The notes under the pieces: generated by a model | What the model was told of the DNA's origin: nothing | The model's input: only the letters and a program-made list of their open reading frames with translations | The model's database searches: none | Translations under genes and position numbers: made by a program | Shown: positions 25,300 to 33,755 of the stretch, piece after piece | Layout: each line of letters starts with the position of its first letter | Numbering within the stretch: position 1 is the first letter of the stretch | NCBI GenBank assembly: GCA_034007295.1 | Contig: JAVERC010000009.1 | Location: 1 to 64,000, forward strand | Source: JACKCP01 sp034007295 | GTDB taxonomy: Bacteria > Desulfobacterota > Desulfobacteria > Desulfobacterales > JACKCP01 | DNA: 64,000 bases | Direction: 5' to 3'

Positions 25300-25320
25300 T
25301 GTAACATTACACATGTTACA
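25300..25320. promoter_or_regulatory. Perfect dyad TGTAACAT-N5-ATGTTACA, candidate activator site
   Basis: A perfect 8-bp inverted repeat with a 5-bp spacer. It overlaps a second near-copy to the left (ATGTGACACATGT). It lies roughly 70-90 bp upstream of the sigma-54-like motif, the usual place for NtrC-type upstream activating sites. The adjacent upstream gene encodes an NtrC-type activator. The rest of the 364-bp gap has no gene that I can see. Confidence 0.55.
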
Positions 25321-25448
25321 CTTTTATTGTTTAAACAACACTTTATATTTAAAAGTATTAACACAGGCAAAAAAAAATAGAGCATTACTATAAACTGGTT
25401 TCAAATTTATAAATGCCGGCACATTATTACGAAATAATGTAAGAGGCA

Positions 25449-27146
25449 TTATTCAAAAATAAATTTTTCCATTTTTCGATATAATGTCTGTCTGCTTATT
25501 CCAAGGATTCTTGAAGCCTTTGCTTTATTCCAGTTTGTTTTTTTCAATGTTTCAAGAATAAGCCTTTTTTCATTAAGATCATTATTTGTATTTTTAATTC
25601 TGTTTGTAATAATATCCCCCGGAAGATATTCAGGGGTAATAATATCACTTTGGCATAATACAAAGGCATGCTCAATTGAGTGTTTAAATTCCCTTATATT
25701 GCCCGGCCAGTTATGATTATATAAAATTTCAACTGCCTCATTTGATATAAATTTAATATTTTTACCCATTTTAAGGTTAAATTCTGTTTTAAAATGCTCA
25801 AATAATGGAATAATATCATCTTTTCTTTCTCTTAAAGGCGGCAGCTCAATATTTACAACATTTAATCTATAATAAAGGTCTTTTCTAAATTCATTGTTTT
25901 CAACTTTTTCCTTTAAATTCTTGTTGGTCGCTGCAATAACCCTGACGTCAACCTTAAGGGTTTTATCACTTCCAACAGGCTCAAACTCCATTTCCTGTAG
26001 AAAGCGTAAAAGCTTAATCTGAATCTGGGGTGAAATATCTCCTATTTCATCAAGAAATAAAGTTCCGTTGTTGGCATTTAAAAACCTTCCGGGCTTATCC
26101 TTATATGCACCTGTAAAGGCACCTTTTACATGTCCAAACAATTCACTTTCAAGAAGATTTTCACAAAAGGCAGAGCAGTTTATTGTAACCAGATTATTGG
26201 AAGAGCGAATACCGTTTGAATGCAGAAACTTTGCCGCAAGTTCCTTTCCTGTTCCGCTTTCTCCTGTGATAAGAACTGTTGTATCAGTTTCTGAAAGAAG
26301 GGAAATAAGTTCAAAAACCTTTAACATTTTTTCACTGCTTCCTACCATGTATTTTGAAAAGGAATGTTTTTTTATTTCAGATTCCATTTTCACAATATTT
26401 GAAACGTCTCTTAAAACAAGAAGTGCTCCTGTATTATCTGGAAGGGGTGAGGCTGAAGCAAGGACAGTCTGTCCGGGTAAATTGCTTTTAAAGCACTCAA
26501 TTTTTATTTCTTCACACTCTTCATTTTTTTCAAGGGCATTTTTCAATAATTCAATACACTTTTTTCTGCAATTCCCGGAAAATTCTCTAAAATCATTTCC
26601 CTTGATATTTTCACCTGTACTGCAGATTTTTTTCAAGGCAGAATTTGCTTCAATAATTTTAAAATTTCTGTCTACTGTTAAAATCCCTTCCTTAACAGTT
26701 TTGAAAATAATATCTAAATTTTTTCTGTAATTATCCCTTTCAGCTTCATTTTTTTTATTCATTTCATTTAACTGCTTAAAATCAAACGCAAATTTTGAAA
26801 CGCTTAAAAATTTTTCTTTTTTCACAGGCTTGGTTAGATAATCAAAGGCACCAAGCCTTACGGCCTCTGCAGCACTGTCAATATCAGGCTGTCCTGTTAT
26901 AATTATTACAGGAGAATCTATTCCCTGTTTTTTTGTATAATCAAGAATATCTGTACCCTTGTTTTGATTCAAATAAATATCTGTAAAAATAATATCAAAG
27001 GATTTGTCATTTAGATATTTGACTGCCTTTTCAAAATCATCAGCCAGGGTAACCACAGCACCTTTACTCTCAAGAAAAGTTCTGTATACAAATCTTATAC
27101 TTTCTTCATCATCAACAACAAGAGCCCTTACACCTGACAAATCCAT
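25449..27146 (-). CDS. NtrC-family sigma-54-dependent regulator with PAS domain
   Basis: A 565-residue activator in the order receiver (about 5-125; VDDEESIRFVYRTFLESKG, Asp in DIIFTDIYLNQNKG, Lys in YLTKPV), coiled linker, PAS (about 145-255), AAA+ (about 265-500; GESGTGKELAAKFLHSNG, HVKGAFTGAYKDKPG, TLFLDEIGDI) and a C-terminal Fis-type helix-turn-helix (LETLKKTNWNKAKASRILGI). The GAFTGA loop is intact, so it should contact sigma-54. It stands between the hybrid kinase at 27342 and the receiver gene at 24686, all on one strand, and is a good candidate to bind the dyad at 25300. The PAS domain adds an own sensory input. Confidence 0.94.
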   Translation of the reverse strand: MDLSGVRALVVDDEESIRFVYRTFLESKGAVVTLADDFEKAVKYLNDKSFDIIFTDIYLNQNKGTDILDYTKKQGIDSPVIIITGQPDIDSAAEAVRLGAFDYLTKPVKKEKFLSVSKFAFDFKQLNEMNKKNEAERDNYRKNLDIIFKTVKEGILTVDRNFKIIEANSALKKICSTGENIKGNDFREFSGNCRKKCIELLKNALEKNEECEEIKIECFKSNLPGQTVLASASPLPDNTGALLVLRDVSNIVKMESEIKKHSFSKYMVGSSEKMLKVFELISLLSETDTTVLITGESGTGKELAAKFLHSNGIRSSNNLVTINCSAFCENLLESELFGHVKGAFTGAYKDKPGRFLNANNGTLFLDEIGDISPQIQIKLLRFLQEMEFEPVGSDKTLKVDVRVIAATNKNLKEKVENNEFRKDLYYRLNVVNIELPPLRERKDDIIPLFEHFKTEFNLKMGKNIKFISNEAVEILYNHNWPGNIREFKHSIEHAFVLCQSDIITPEYLPGDIITNRIKNTNNDLNEKRLILETLKKTNWNKAKASRILGISRQTLYRKMEKFIFE

Positions 27147-27341
27147 AAAAACCTTTCTTATAATAAACCCGAATAATATTTTTCATGCATTCTTCACATA
27201 TACAATGGGGTAAACTCTTAATTGAAATATAACTTTCAATTTATTTCAACAAAATTTTAGTAGTGAATTTTTGAGATAAAAGCTGCTTAATAAAAAAATT
27301 ATTTATTTTAATTAACTTTACTGCCTTAATCTAAAAAAAGT

Positions 27342-30116
27342 TTAAGATGACTTTGAATTATCAAGAACTCTTCTTATCTCTTTTGCTATTTCAGATTTTA
27401 CAACAGGCTTTTTCAAAAACCCCTTAATACCCAGCTGAAAAGATTTTTCAGGATCTATTCTTTCGCTGAACCCGGTACAGATAATTAAAGGAAAGCCTGG
27501 TTTTATCAAATTAACTTTGCCTGCAAGCTCAATGCCTGTCATTTCTGGCATATTCATATCTGTAATTATAAGATCAAATTTTTGAGGATTTTTTTTGAAA
27601 AGGTCAAGTGCCTCCATGCTGTTATTAAATGCAGTTACTTTGTAACCAAGTCTTTCCAAGGTCGCTTTTGAAATATTAGTTATTGGAGATTCATCATCAA
27701 TAAAAAGAATATTTTCAGTGCCTTTTGGCTCTGGTTCAGGATCTTCGCCGGATTCATTTTTAATATTTACATCTTTTTGTACTACAGGAAGGTAAACAGT
27801 AAAAACCGAGCCCTTTCCTGTTTCGCTGTTAACATTTATACATCCCTTGAATTCATCCACAATACCCTGAATAACCGAAAGCCCAAGTCCTGTTCCTTTA
27901 TCATTACCCTTTGTTGTAAAATAAGGGTCAAATATTTTATCCATGATATCAGAAGATATGCCTTTTCCTGTATCTTCAACAGTAAAAACAGCATATTCGC
28001 CCGGAGCCGGTGAAACACCAGGCAGGTTATCCCCGTCCAGATATCTTTGAACCAGACCAAGTGAAATTGTTCCATTGCCAGATTCAATGGCATGGTATGC
28101 ATTAACAAGAAGATTCATTACTATCTGATGCAGCTGGGTGGGGTTTCCATTTATATAACCGCATTTTTTATCAATACTTGTTTTAATCTCAATACTTGAA
28201 GGAATAGTTGCTCTGGCAAGTTTTACAGTATCATTAATTATACTCTGAAATTTCACTGGAATAATCTCTGATTCCGACTGTCTGCTGAAAGCAAGGATCT
28301 GCTTTACAAGTTCACTTCCACGCATTCCTGATTTGAATATTTCCCTTGAATATGAGTATTGGTCACTTTCTTCTGGAAAATCTTCCATAAGCATTTCAGA
28401 CAATCCAACAATTGGTACAAGAATATTATTGAAATCATGGGCTATACCTCCGGCTAAAGCACCAAGAGCCTCCATTTTGTATAAATGCTGAAGCCTTTTC
28501 TCAAGCTTTGCCTGTTTTATCTCATATTCCTTTTTCTCTGTAACATCATGATGTGTTCCACAGTCTCGTAAAGGGTTTCCTGCCTTATCCTTTTCAAAAA
28601 CTTTCCCTTTACTTAAAATCCAGACCCAGGTTCCGTCCTTTCTTTTCATTCTGTACTCTGCTTCATAAAATTCTGTAATACCTTTTAAATGTGAATTTAA
28701 TCGGTCTATAACACCCGGAAAATCTTCTGGATGAATCAGGTTTTTCCATGTTTCTAAATTGGGCACAAGATCACAGGGGCTGTAACCTTTCATTGAAGCC
28801 CAATGCTCATCAAAAAAATATTCCCCTGTTTCAAAATTCCAGTCCCAGACACCAAGACCTCCTCCAAAAAGAGCCAGGCTCAGTCTTTTTTTACTCTCTT
28901 CCAAAAGTATTTCTGATCTTTTTCTTTGTGTAATATCCTCATGGTTCCCTATCATATAAACCGGATTGCAGTTTCCATCCCATTCAGTTACTTTAACCCT
29001 TGCCTTGATCCATTTGTATTCACCAGTTTTGGTTTTAAGCCTGAATTCATTTTCATAATTTTCAGGTTTATTTTTAAGGTATTCTTCGGAAGTTTTTATT
29101 GCAGATTCCCTGTCTTCTGGATGAATAAGATTTATCCAGTTTTCATAACCCGGAGCAAATTCATTGTCTTCATATCCAAGCATTGTATAATATTTAGAGC
29201 TGAAAAATAATTCTCCTGATAAAAAGTCCCATGTCCAGATTCCATCTGTTGTAGCTTCAAGAATATGTCTAAGCTCAGAGTAAGCTTTTTTTAAACCGGA
29301 AATATCTTCTATAAAAGAGACAATAAACTCAAGTAATCCGTTCTTATCAAAAATTGGAGCAGCATTGACTGAAAGAATTACTTTTTTACCGTCAGGCCTT
29401 ACTATTGAATGTTCAATGCCAAAAACAGGCTTTTTATTTTTTTTAACAAGATTAAAGGGAAGCTCTTCTTTGGGATAATCAGTTCCGTCTATTTTTTTAA
29501 TTTTCCATTTTAAATCATTATATGATCTTTTATAGATTTCTTTTCTTTCAAGTCCTGCAATTTCTTCTGCCCTTGAGTTGGCTCTGATAAAAAATCCGTT
29601 TTTATCTAATACAAATATTCCTGCAGGACTTGTCTCCATAATCTGGTTTAGAAGTTTTTTTTCTTCCAAAGCCTTAATTTCAGCCTGCTTATATTCTGTT
29701 ATATCTGTAACCGCCTCAAGAACACTGTCTACCTCTCCTTTTAAATTTTTTACAGGCAATGAAAAAATACTGTACCACTTTTTTTGAGGTAAGTTATATT
29801 TTTCAATCCTTTCAGGTTCTCCAGTTTTAAATGAGGCTTGCACAGGGCAGGTGCTGCACGGAGTTTCAGACAAAGAAAAAACTTTGTGGCATTTTTTTCC
29901 AACAGGATCAGTTTCAGATAAAATTTCATAGGTTTTATTATTGGCCCAGGTTATTGTAAAATCTTTATTGACCATGCTAAGCCCTGTTTCAAGATCAGCC
30001 AGAATTGCTTCAAACCTGATATTTTCAGACTTTAAAAACTTAATTTCCTTTTCCAGCTCCTTAATTTTTTTCTGGTATTCCTGAAGTCTTTCATGCGAAC
30101 TTTCCTTATCGCACAT
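27342..30116 (-). CDS. Hybrid sensor histidine kinase with four PAS domains and receiver
   Basis: A 924-residue soluble kinase: N-terminal coiled coil, four PAS domains (about 45-150, 150-275, 280-405, 410-535), HisKA with the DFNN-type acceptor (GGIAHDFNNILVPIVGL), HATPase_c (MNLLVNAYHAIE, DKGTGLGLSVIQGI) and a C-terminal receiver (ILFIDDESPI, LIITDMNMPEMTG, GFLKKPV). The first PAS domain carries cysteines in KKCHKVFSLSETPCSTCP, which could hold a metal or sense redox state. The next gene downstream is the PAS-containing NtrC-type regulator, its likely partner. Start: TAGGAG before ATG. No membrane segment. Confidence 0.93.
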   Translation of the reverse strand: MCDKESSHERLQEYQKKIKELEKEIKFLKSENIRFEAILADLETGLSMVNKDFTITWANNKTYEILSETDPVGKKCHKVFSLSETPCSTCPVQASFKTGEPERIEKYNLPQKKWYSIFSLPVKNLKGEVDSVLEAVTDITEYKQAEIKALEEKKLLNQIMETSPAGIFVLDKNGFFIRANSRAEEIAGLERKEIYKRSYNDLKWKIKKIDGTDYPKEELPFNLVKKNKKPVFGIEHSIVRPDGKKVILSVNAAPIFDKNGLLEFIVSFIEDISGLKKAYSELRHILEATTDGIWTWDFLSGELFFSSKYYTMLGYEDNEFAPGYENWINLIHPEDRESAIKTSEEYLKNKPENYENEFRLKTKTGEYKWIKARVKVTEWDGNCNPVYMIGNHEDITQRKRSEILLEESKKRLSLALFGGGLGVWDWNFETGEYFFDEHWASMKGYSPCDLVPNLETWKNLIHPEDFPGVIDRLNSHLKGITEFYEAEYRMKRKDGTWVWILSKGKVFEKDKAGNPLRDCGTHHDVTEKKEYEIKQAKLEKRLQHLYKMEALGALAGGIAHDFNNILVPIVGLSEMLMEDFPEESDQYSYSREIFKSGMRGSELVKQILAFSRQSESEIIPVKFQSIINDTVKLARATIPSSIEIKTSIDKKCGYINGNPTQLHQIVMNLLVNAYHAIESGNGTISLGLVQRYLDGDNLPGVSPAPGEYAVFTVEDTGKGISSDIMDKIFDPYFTTKGNDKGTGLGLSVIQGIVDEFKGCINVNSETGKGSVFTVYLPVVQKDVNIKNESGEDPEPEPKGTENILFIDDESPITNISKATLERLGYKVTAFNNSMEALDLFKKNPQKFDLIITDMNMPEMTGIELAGKVNLIKPGFPLIICTGFSERIDPEKSFQLGIKGFLKKPVVKSEIAKEIRRVLDNSKSS

Positions 30117-30261
30117 AAACGGCTCCTAATTAAGTTTATTAAATTCTGACTTAAAGTTATAAAAATAATGAATACAAAAACAGGGGAAAAAATAACATAA
30201 TTTTAACATGGATATGTAAATAAGGCAATCAAATATAATATACTGTCATAAACAAACTTAA

Positions 30262-30287
30262 ACCTGAATTGAGCCTTTCATATTTTA
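30262..30287. repeat. Family B repeat, left-end fragment
   Basis: CCTGAATTGAGCCTTTCATA and the following TTTT match the left end of the copy at 11254, then similarity stops. Confidence 0.5.
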
Positions 30288-30326
30288 AAATAAGCAAATT
30301 ATTCTAAAGGTATGACCTGTAAAAAA

Positions 30327-30899
30327 TTAAAACTTTTCACCAGTTACAAGAAAATGCTTAGCCATATCATTAAAAATTAAAACATTAATAAAACCCGCTT
30401 CCTTTGCCTGCCTTACAGCCTCTTCAGGGAAAACCCTTATTTTTTCAGGCGGCCCCTCAGCCATATCCTCTTTTTTCCAGTCAACAATAAAAAATTTTCC
30501 GCCTGGTTTCAGTATTCTGTTTACTTCTTTTAAAATTAAAAGCGGATTATCAAGTTCATGGTGAAGGGTTATCATAAAAGCAAGATCTGAAACCTCATTT
30601 TCAAGGGGGAGATAATTTTCTTCAGTTTTTAAAGGAATTATTTTTGGATACCTTACATTAACATTTTCCTTTATCCAGTTAATCATTACATCAGACAGAT
30701 CGCAGGCATAAACATGAGAGGGGTTTAAATGCTCACAAAATGCAATGCTGAAAACACCTGTACCAGCACCAATATCAGTTATTATATCAACATTATTAAT
30801 ATTTAGTTTCTCAATTATGTAGTTTGGGGGAATATCCTTCAGTCGTTGAGGATTGTTAAGCTTTTCAAGCTTTTTTGGATCAAATTTTTTTTGGGTCAT
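30327..30899 (-). CDS. Class I SAM-dependent methyltransferase
   Basis: A 190-residue soluble methyltransferase of the Methyltransf_11 kind. The SAM-binding motif I is TDIGAGTGVFSIAF, the acidic residue after the second strand is in YACDLSD, motif post-II is FMITLHHELDN and a later motif is LKPGGKFFIVDWK. Substrate unknown. The frame is open further upstream, but AGGTGA stands before the ATG at 30899 (MTQKKFDPKKL), so that start is used. It follows the signalling island on the same strand, yet 210 bp with a family B fragment separate it from the kinase. It is not a CheR. Confidence 0.85.
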   Translation of the reverse strand: MTQKKFDPKKLEKLNNPQRLKDIPPNYIIEKLNINNVDIITDIGAGTGVFSIAFCEHLNPSHVYACDLSDVMINWIKENVNVRYPKIIPLKTEENYLPLENEVSDLAFMITLHHELDNPLLILKEVNRILKPGGKFFIVDWKKEDMAEGPPEKIRVFPEEAVRQAKEAGFINVLIFNDMAKHFLVTGEKF

Positions 30900-30981
30900 A
30901 ATTTCACCTGAAAATAAGTTACGTTTAAATTGGAACGGCTGCTGCATTCTTTCTGAGCCTCATTCTCGCTTAAGCTTTATG

Positions 30982-31006
30982 CAGGAGATAAAAAAACTAT
31001 CTCCTG
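30982..31006. repeat. Inverted repeat CAGGAGATA / TATCTCCTG
   Basis: A perfect 9-bp stem with a 7-base loop in the gap between rnhA and the methyltransferase. No T-run follows on either strand, so it is not a clear terminator. The rest of the 329-bp gap holds a family A repeat. Confidence 0.5.
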
Positions 31007-31081
31007 AAACCTCCTCAGAAAAATACAGCATCCCTTCTTCGAGCATACTGGCCTTTTCTCAGTTCTCAGCTGAATAGTTAC

Positions 31082-31227
31082 TTAGTTGCTGAACGAAAAC
31101 GGCCTTTTTTGTCCATTTCGGCGTCAGATTAAAAATTTAATCCTCAAAATACTAAATGTATTCCTGCGGTTAAATTTTTCATCTTCCTTGAACTGAACAA
31201 AAAATTCTCGTTTTCGGCCAATCACTA
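31082..31227. repeat. Family A repeat, full copy
   Basis: Starts TTAGTTGCTGAACGAAAACG and ends CGTTTTCGGCCAATCACTA. The two ends are imperfect inverted repeats sharing TTAGT...CGAAAACG...TTTTTTGT. It ends one base before the stop codon of rnhA. Confidence 0.85.
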
Positions 31228-31228
31228 C

Positions 31229-31924
31229 TTAATTTTTTTCATTATCCATATTCTTTTCAAAAAACGCATCAACTTCAGCAGGATTATTTCTTGCATTTGA
31301 ATTTGCAAGAACATCACATCTTTCATTGTATTTTATTCCTGCATGCCCCTTTACCCATTTTATTTCAACATCAAGAATTTGAAGGTATTCATAAATTTGT
31401 TTCCATAAATCAGGGTTTAAGACAGGTTTTCCGTCGGATTTTACCCAGTTTTTTTTTATCCATGAATTTAACCAGCCTTTATTTACAGCATTTGCTATAT
31501 AGGCCGAATCTGTATGAAGAATTATTTTTTGGGAAGCATTTTTTAAATATTTTAAGGCTTCAATGCAGGCTGTCATTTCCATTCTATTGTTTGTTGTAAG
31601 CCTTTTCCCGCCGGAAAGTTCTTTTATTTTGCCGTTTTCTATAATTACAGCTCCAAATCCTCCAGGCCCAGGATTATTTATGCATCCTCCGTCTGTGTAT
31701 ACAATAATAAAATTATTATCAGCCAAATCTCCTTTTGAAACTTTTAGATTATTTTTTTTTGGAGAGCATATAAAATTTTGTGCTTCCTCCAGAGATAAAA
31801 AACCTTTAAAAACAGCTCCCTTAAATCCGTCAATCTGAACTTTTGCCCCGTTCTCTCCAAACCAGGATTCATAAATTCCAGGCTTTTTACCCTTTAATAC
31901 TGCATACCATTTTTTTTTGGACAT
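31229..31924 (-). CDS. rnhA: Ribonuclease HI with N-terminal viroplasmin-type domain
   Basis: A 231-residue RNase H that cuts the RNA strand of RNA:DNA hybrids. Residues 1-50 form the small caulimovirus viroplasmin-like domain (KKWYAVLKGKKPGIYESW), a hybrid-binding module common in bacterial and eukaryotic RNase H1. The catalytic domain follows with the four acidic residues in YTDGGCINNPGPGG, RMEMTACIEAL, ILHTDSAYI and YNERCDVLAN. The basic WLNSWIKKNW segment is also present. It ends with a short acidic tail. Start: AGGAG before ATG. Monocistronic by position. Confidence 0.95.
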   Translation of the reverse strand: MSKKKWYAVLKGKKPGIYESWFGENGAKVQIDGFKGAVFKGFLSLEEAQNFICSPKKNNLKVSKGDLADNNFIIVYTDGGCINNPGPGGFGAVIIENGKIKELSGGKRLTTNNRMEMTACIEALKYLKNASQKIILHTDSAYIANAVNKGWLNSWIKKNWVKSDGKPVLNPDLWKQIYEYLQILDVEIKWVKGHAGIKYNERCDVLANSNARNNPAEVDAFFEKNMDNEKN

Positions 31925-32090
31925 AATATCTCCTCAAATATTTTTGGGGAATAAAGATGATTTTATGCCCCGAAGCAAAACAAATTATCAGAAATTTAAA
32001 CTCTTACAATCAAAAAAAATTCAAACTCTGCTTGATAAATTGTTAAAATTTATATAGCTAATTTCTAATAATTTTTTATGGAGATCAAAG

Positions 32091-32564
32091 ATGAAATTAC
32101 TAGACAAGCTGAACAAAAAAATAAAAATAAGATTTTTCAATAAAATAGACAAAGCTATAGATCAGGTAAAATTTGGACTTTATGCAAGAATAAATAACGA
32201 AATAAAGGATACAACAGAAGAACCAGGCCTTTTTGCAGCAGCTGTAGTAAACCAGCTTTTTTCACTTCCCCCAAAAAATACAGAAGCAAAAAATTTCCTT
32301 GATCAAAATATAAAAAAGATTGATGAATACATAGAATCTCTCAAAAAAAATGAAGATGTTAAGTTTGTACTTACCCAGGCTTTACAGGTAAGGCTTAAAG
32401 TTGTTTTTGATTCAATAGGGTCTGGTGGAAATGATACCTTTGCAAGAAAACCACTTAACAATATGCAAAGACGGGGTCTTATAATGAATAACACCGAAAT
32501 AATGACACCTGCACAGTTTATCAAATTTGCTAAAAGCTATTTCAATTCCAGCCCAGAATATTAA
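32091..32564 (+). CDS. Unrecognised 157-residue protein, first gene of a two-gene cassette
   Basis: I do not recognise a family. The protein is soluble and largely helical, with a very basic N-terminus (MKLLDKLNKKIKIRFFNK) and a glycine-containing stretch FDSIGSGGNDTFARKPLNN near residue 110-130. No signal peptide or catalytic motif is seen. Start: GGAGA before ATG. It is 13 bp upstream of the ADP-ribosyltransferase-like gene, so the two are surely co-transcribed. The pair could be a partner or antitoxin with its effector, but nothing in this sequence proves that. Confidence 0.55.
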   Translation: MKLLDKLNKKIKIRFFNKIDKAIDQVKFGLYARINNEIKDTTEEPGLFAAAVVNQLFSLPPKNTEAKNFLDQNIKKIDEYIESLKKNEDVKFVLTQALQVRLKVVFDSIGSGGNDTFARKPLNNMQRRGLIMNNTEIMTPAQFIKFAKSYFNSSPEY

Positions 32565-32577
32565 ATAAGGCTTATTT

Positions 32578-33156
32578 ATGAATGAGTTAAAAGTTTATCA
32601 CTATACAACAAGACTCAATCTTTCGAAGATACTTAGGGACAAAACAATTAACATGTCTCCGGGATTTACAGAAATGGAAAAATCAGGTGTCTGGCTTTCC
32701 ACAAATCCGGATTTTGAAAATTCTGCTGCCTCCATTTCAAGATCAAACAATAATTTCAGACTTAGAAAAGAAAGTGAAATCAAAACACTTGGAATGGCAA
32801 GAATTGAAATTAATACTTTTGATGTAAAAGTTTTTTCAATAAATCAATATAAAAACATAAGCAGAATTTCAACTAGAAACTTTAAAAATCTCTGCTATTT
32901 CGCAGCACAATGCAAGGCTGATATAAATGAATGGAGGGTCTCTTTTTCCCCAATAAAACTTAAGTCATGGAAAAAAATAGAAATTTACGACAACCAGACA
33001 AGACAATGGAAAGAATACAAATACCCTAAAAAAGATTTTAATGAATTAAAAAATACCCTCATAAAAACAAAAGAATATATTGAATTTATGGACAATAGAC
33101 AAAAAGAAAAATTAGTTTTATTCCTAAATGATATTAAAAATCTGATAAAAGCTTAA
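32578..33156 (+). CDS. Possible ADP-ribosyltransferase-fold protein
   Basis: A 192-residue soluble protein that begins LKVYHYTTRLNLSKILRDKT and continues with SGVWLSTNPDFENSA. This Y-H-Y-T / NL..IL / W.S.NP.FE pattern resembles the start of ADP-ribosyltransferase-fold proteins such as DarT-like and KptA-like families, where the His of H-Y-T binds NAD. The second half (WRVSFSPIKLKSWKKIEIYD) could hold the remaining strands; I cannot assign the catalytic Glu. It overlaps the convergent cheX gene by four bases. It follows the 157-residue gene by 13 bp. Function, if the fold is right, could be modification of nucleic acid or protein. Confidence 0.5.
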   Translation: MNELKVYHYTTRLNLSKILRDKTINMSPGFTEMEKSGVWLSTNPDFENSAASISRSNNNFRLRKESEIKTLGMARIEINTFDVKVFSINQYKNISRISTRNFKNLCYFAAQCKADINEWRVSFSPIKLKSWKKIEIYDNQTRQWKEYKYPKKDFNELKNTLIKTKEYIEFMDNRQKEKLVLFLNDIKNLIKA

Positions 33157-33620
33157 CTTTCATAACAGATTTCAAGAGTAAATTTTCCTCCTGTTTCATT
33201 TTCAGCAAATGGAACAGCAATTTTTGGTCCTTCGGTTATGTGACGCAGCTGATGACCCTCGCCTGTAACAACACTTGGAATTGAACCGTCAAGCAAATAA
33301 CCGTCAACCTCCAGTTCCTGCCTTGCCTGACCTGAAACCATATTAGCAATCTCACCTGCTGCTTCTGCAACATCATCGTTAAAATCTGTAATTTCTTCAC
33401 CAAACATATTGGACACAATTTTTAAAATAACTTTTTTTTCAAAACTTATAGAAAAAGAACCATTTGGAGAACCAGTCAGCCCAACTATGCTGCTAACGTC
33501 TCCTGTTGCTGTTGTATCTTTCTTTAAATATGGCTTACCAGGTATAACCTTGATAAATGCCATGGTTTCAAGAACATTTTTCGTTGCTGTTATGAAAGGA
33601 TTTACAAGTTCAGCTTTCAT
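33153..33620 (-). CDS. cheX: CheX-like chemotaxis phosphatase
   Basis: A 155-residue protein of the CheC/CheX/FliY group. CheX removes phosphate from CheY-P. The family helix with the E-x-x-N signature is AEAAGEIANMVSGQARQEL. The N-terminus reads NPFITATKNVLETMAFIKV, as in CheX. GGAG precedes the ATG at 33620 (MKAELVNPF) at a fitting distance; the upstream TTG is less likely. It converges on the ADP-ribosyltransferase-like gene, with stop codons overlapping. It may act on receivers of the signalling island. Confidence 0.85.
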   Translation of the reverse strand: MKAELVNPFITATKNVLETMAFIKVIPGKPYLKKDTTATGDVSSIVGLTGSPNGSFSISFEKKVILKIVSNMFGEEITDFNDDVAEAAGEIANMVSGQARQELEVDGYLLDGSIPSVVTGEGHQLRHITEGPKIAVPFAENETGGKFTLEICYES

Positions 33621-33755
33621 TATTGTTCTCTCCAAAGTTGGTTGTTATTTAAATAAAAAAATAAAGATAACTTAACAGATTATAAAAACCAAATCAATTG
33701 AGATTTATCATCTAAGTATCCAGCTTATAACCAAATCTATTATAAATTTTCAAAT

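Noticed and set aside
30327..30899. Calling the methyltransferase near the chemotaxis genes CheR
   Set aside because: Its motifs are those of a general Methyltransf_11 protein, and the N-terminal CheR helical domain is absent.
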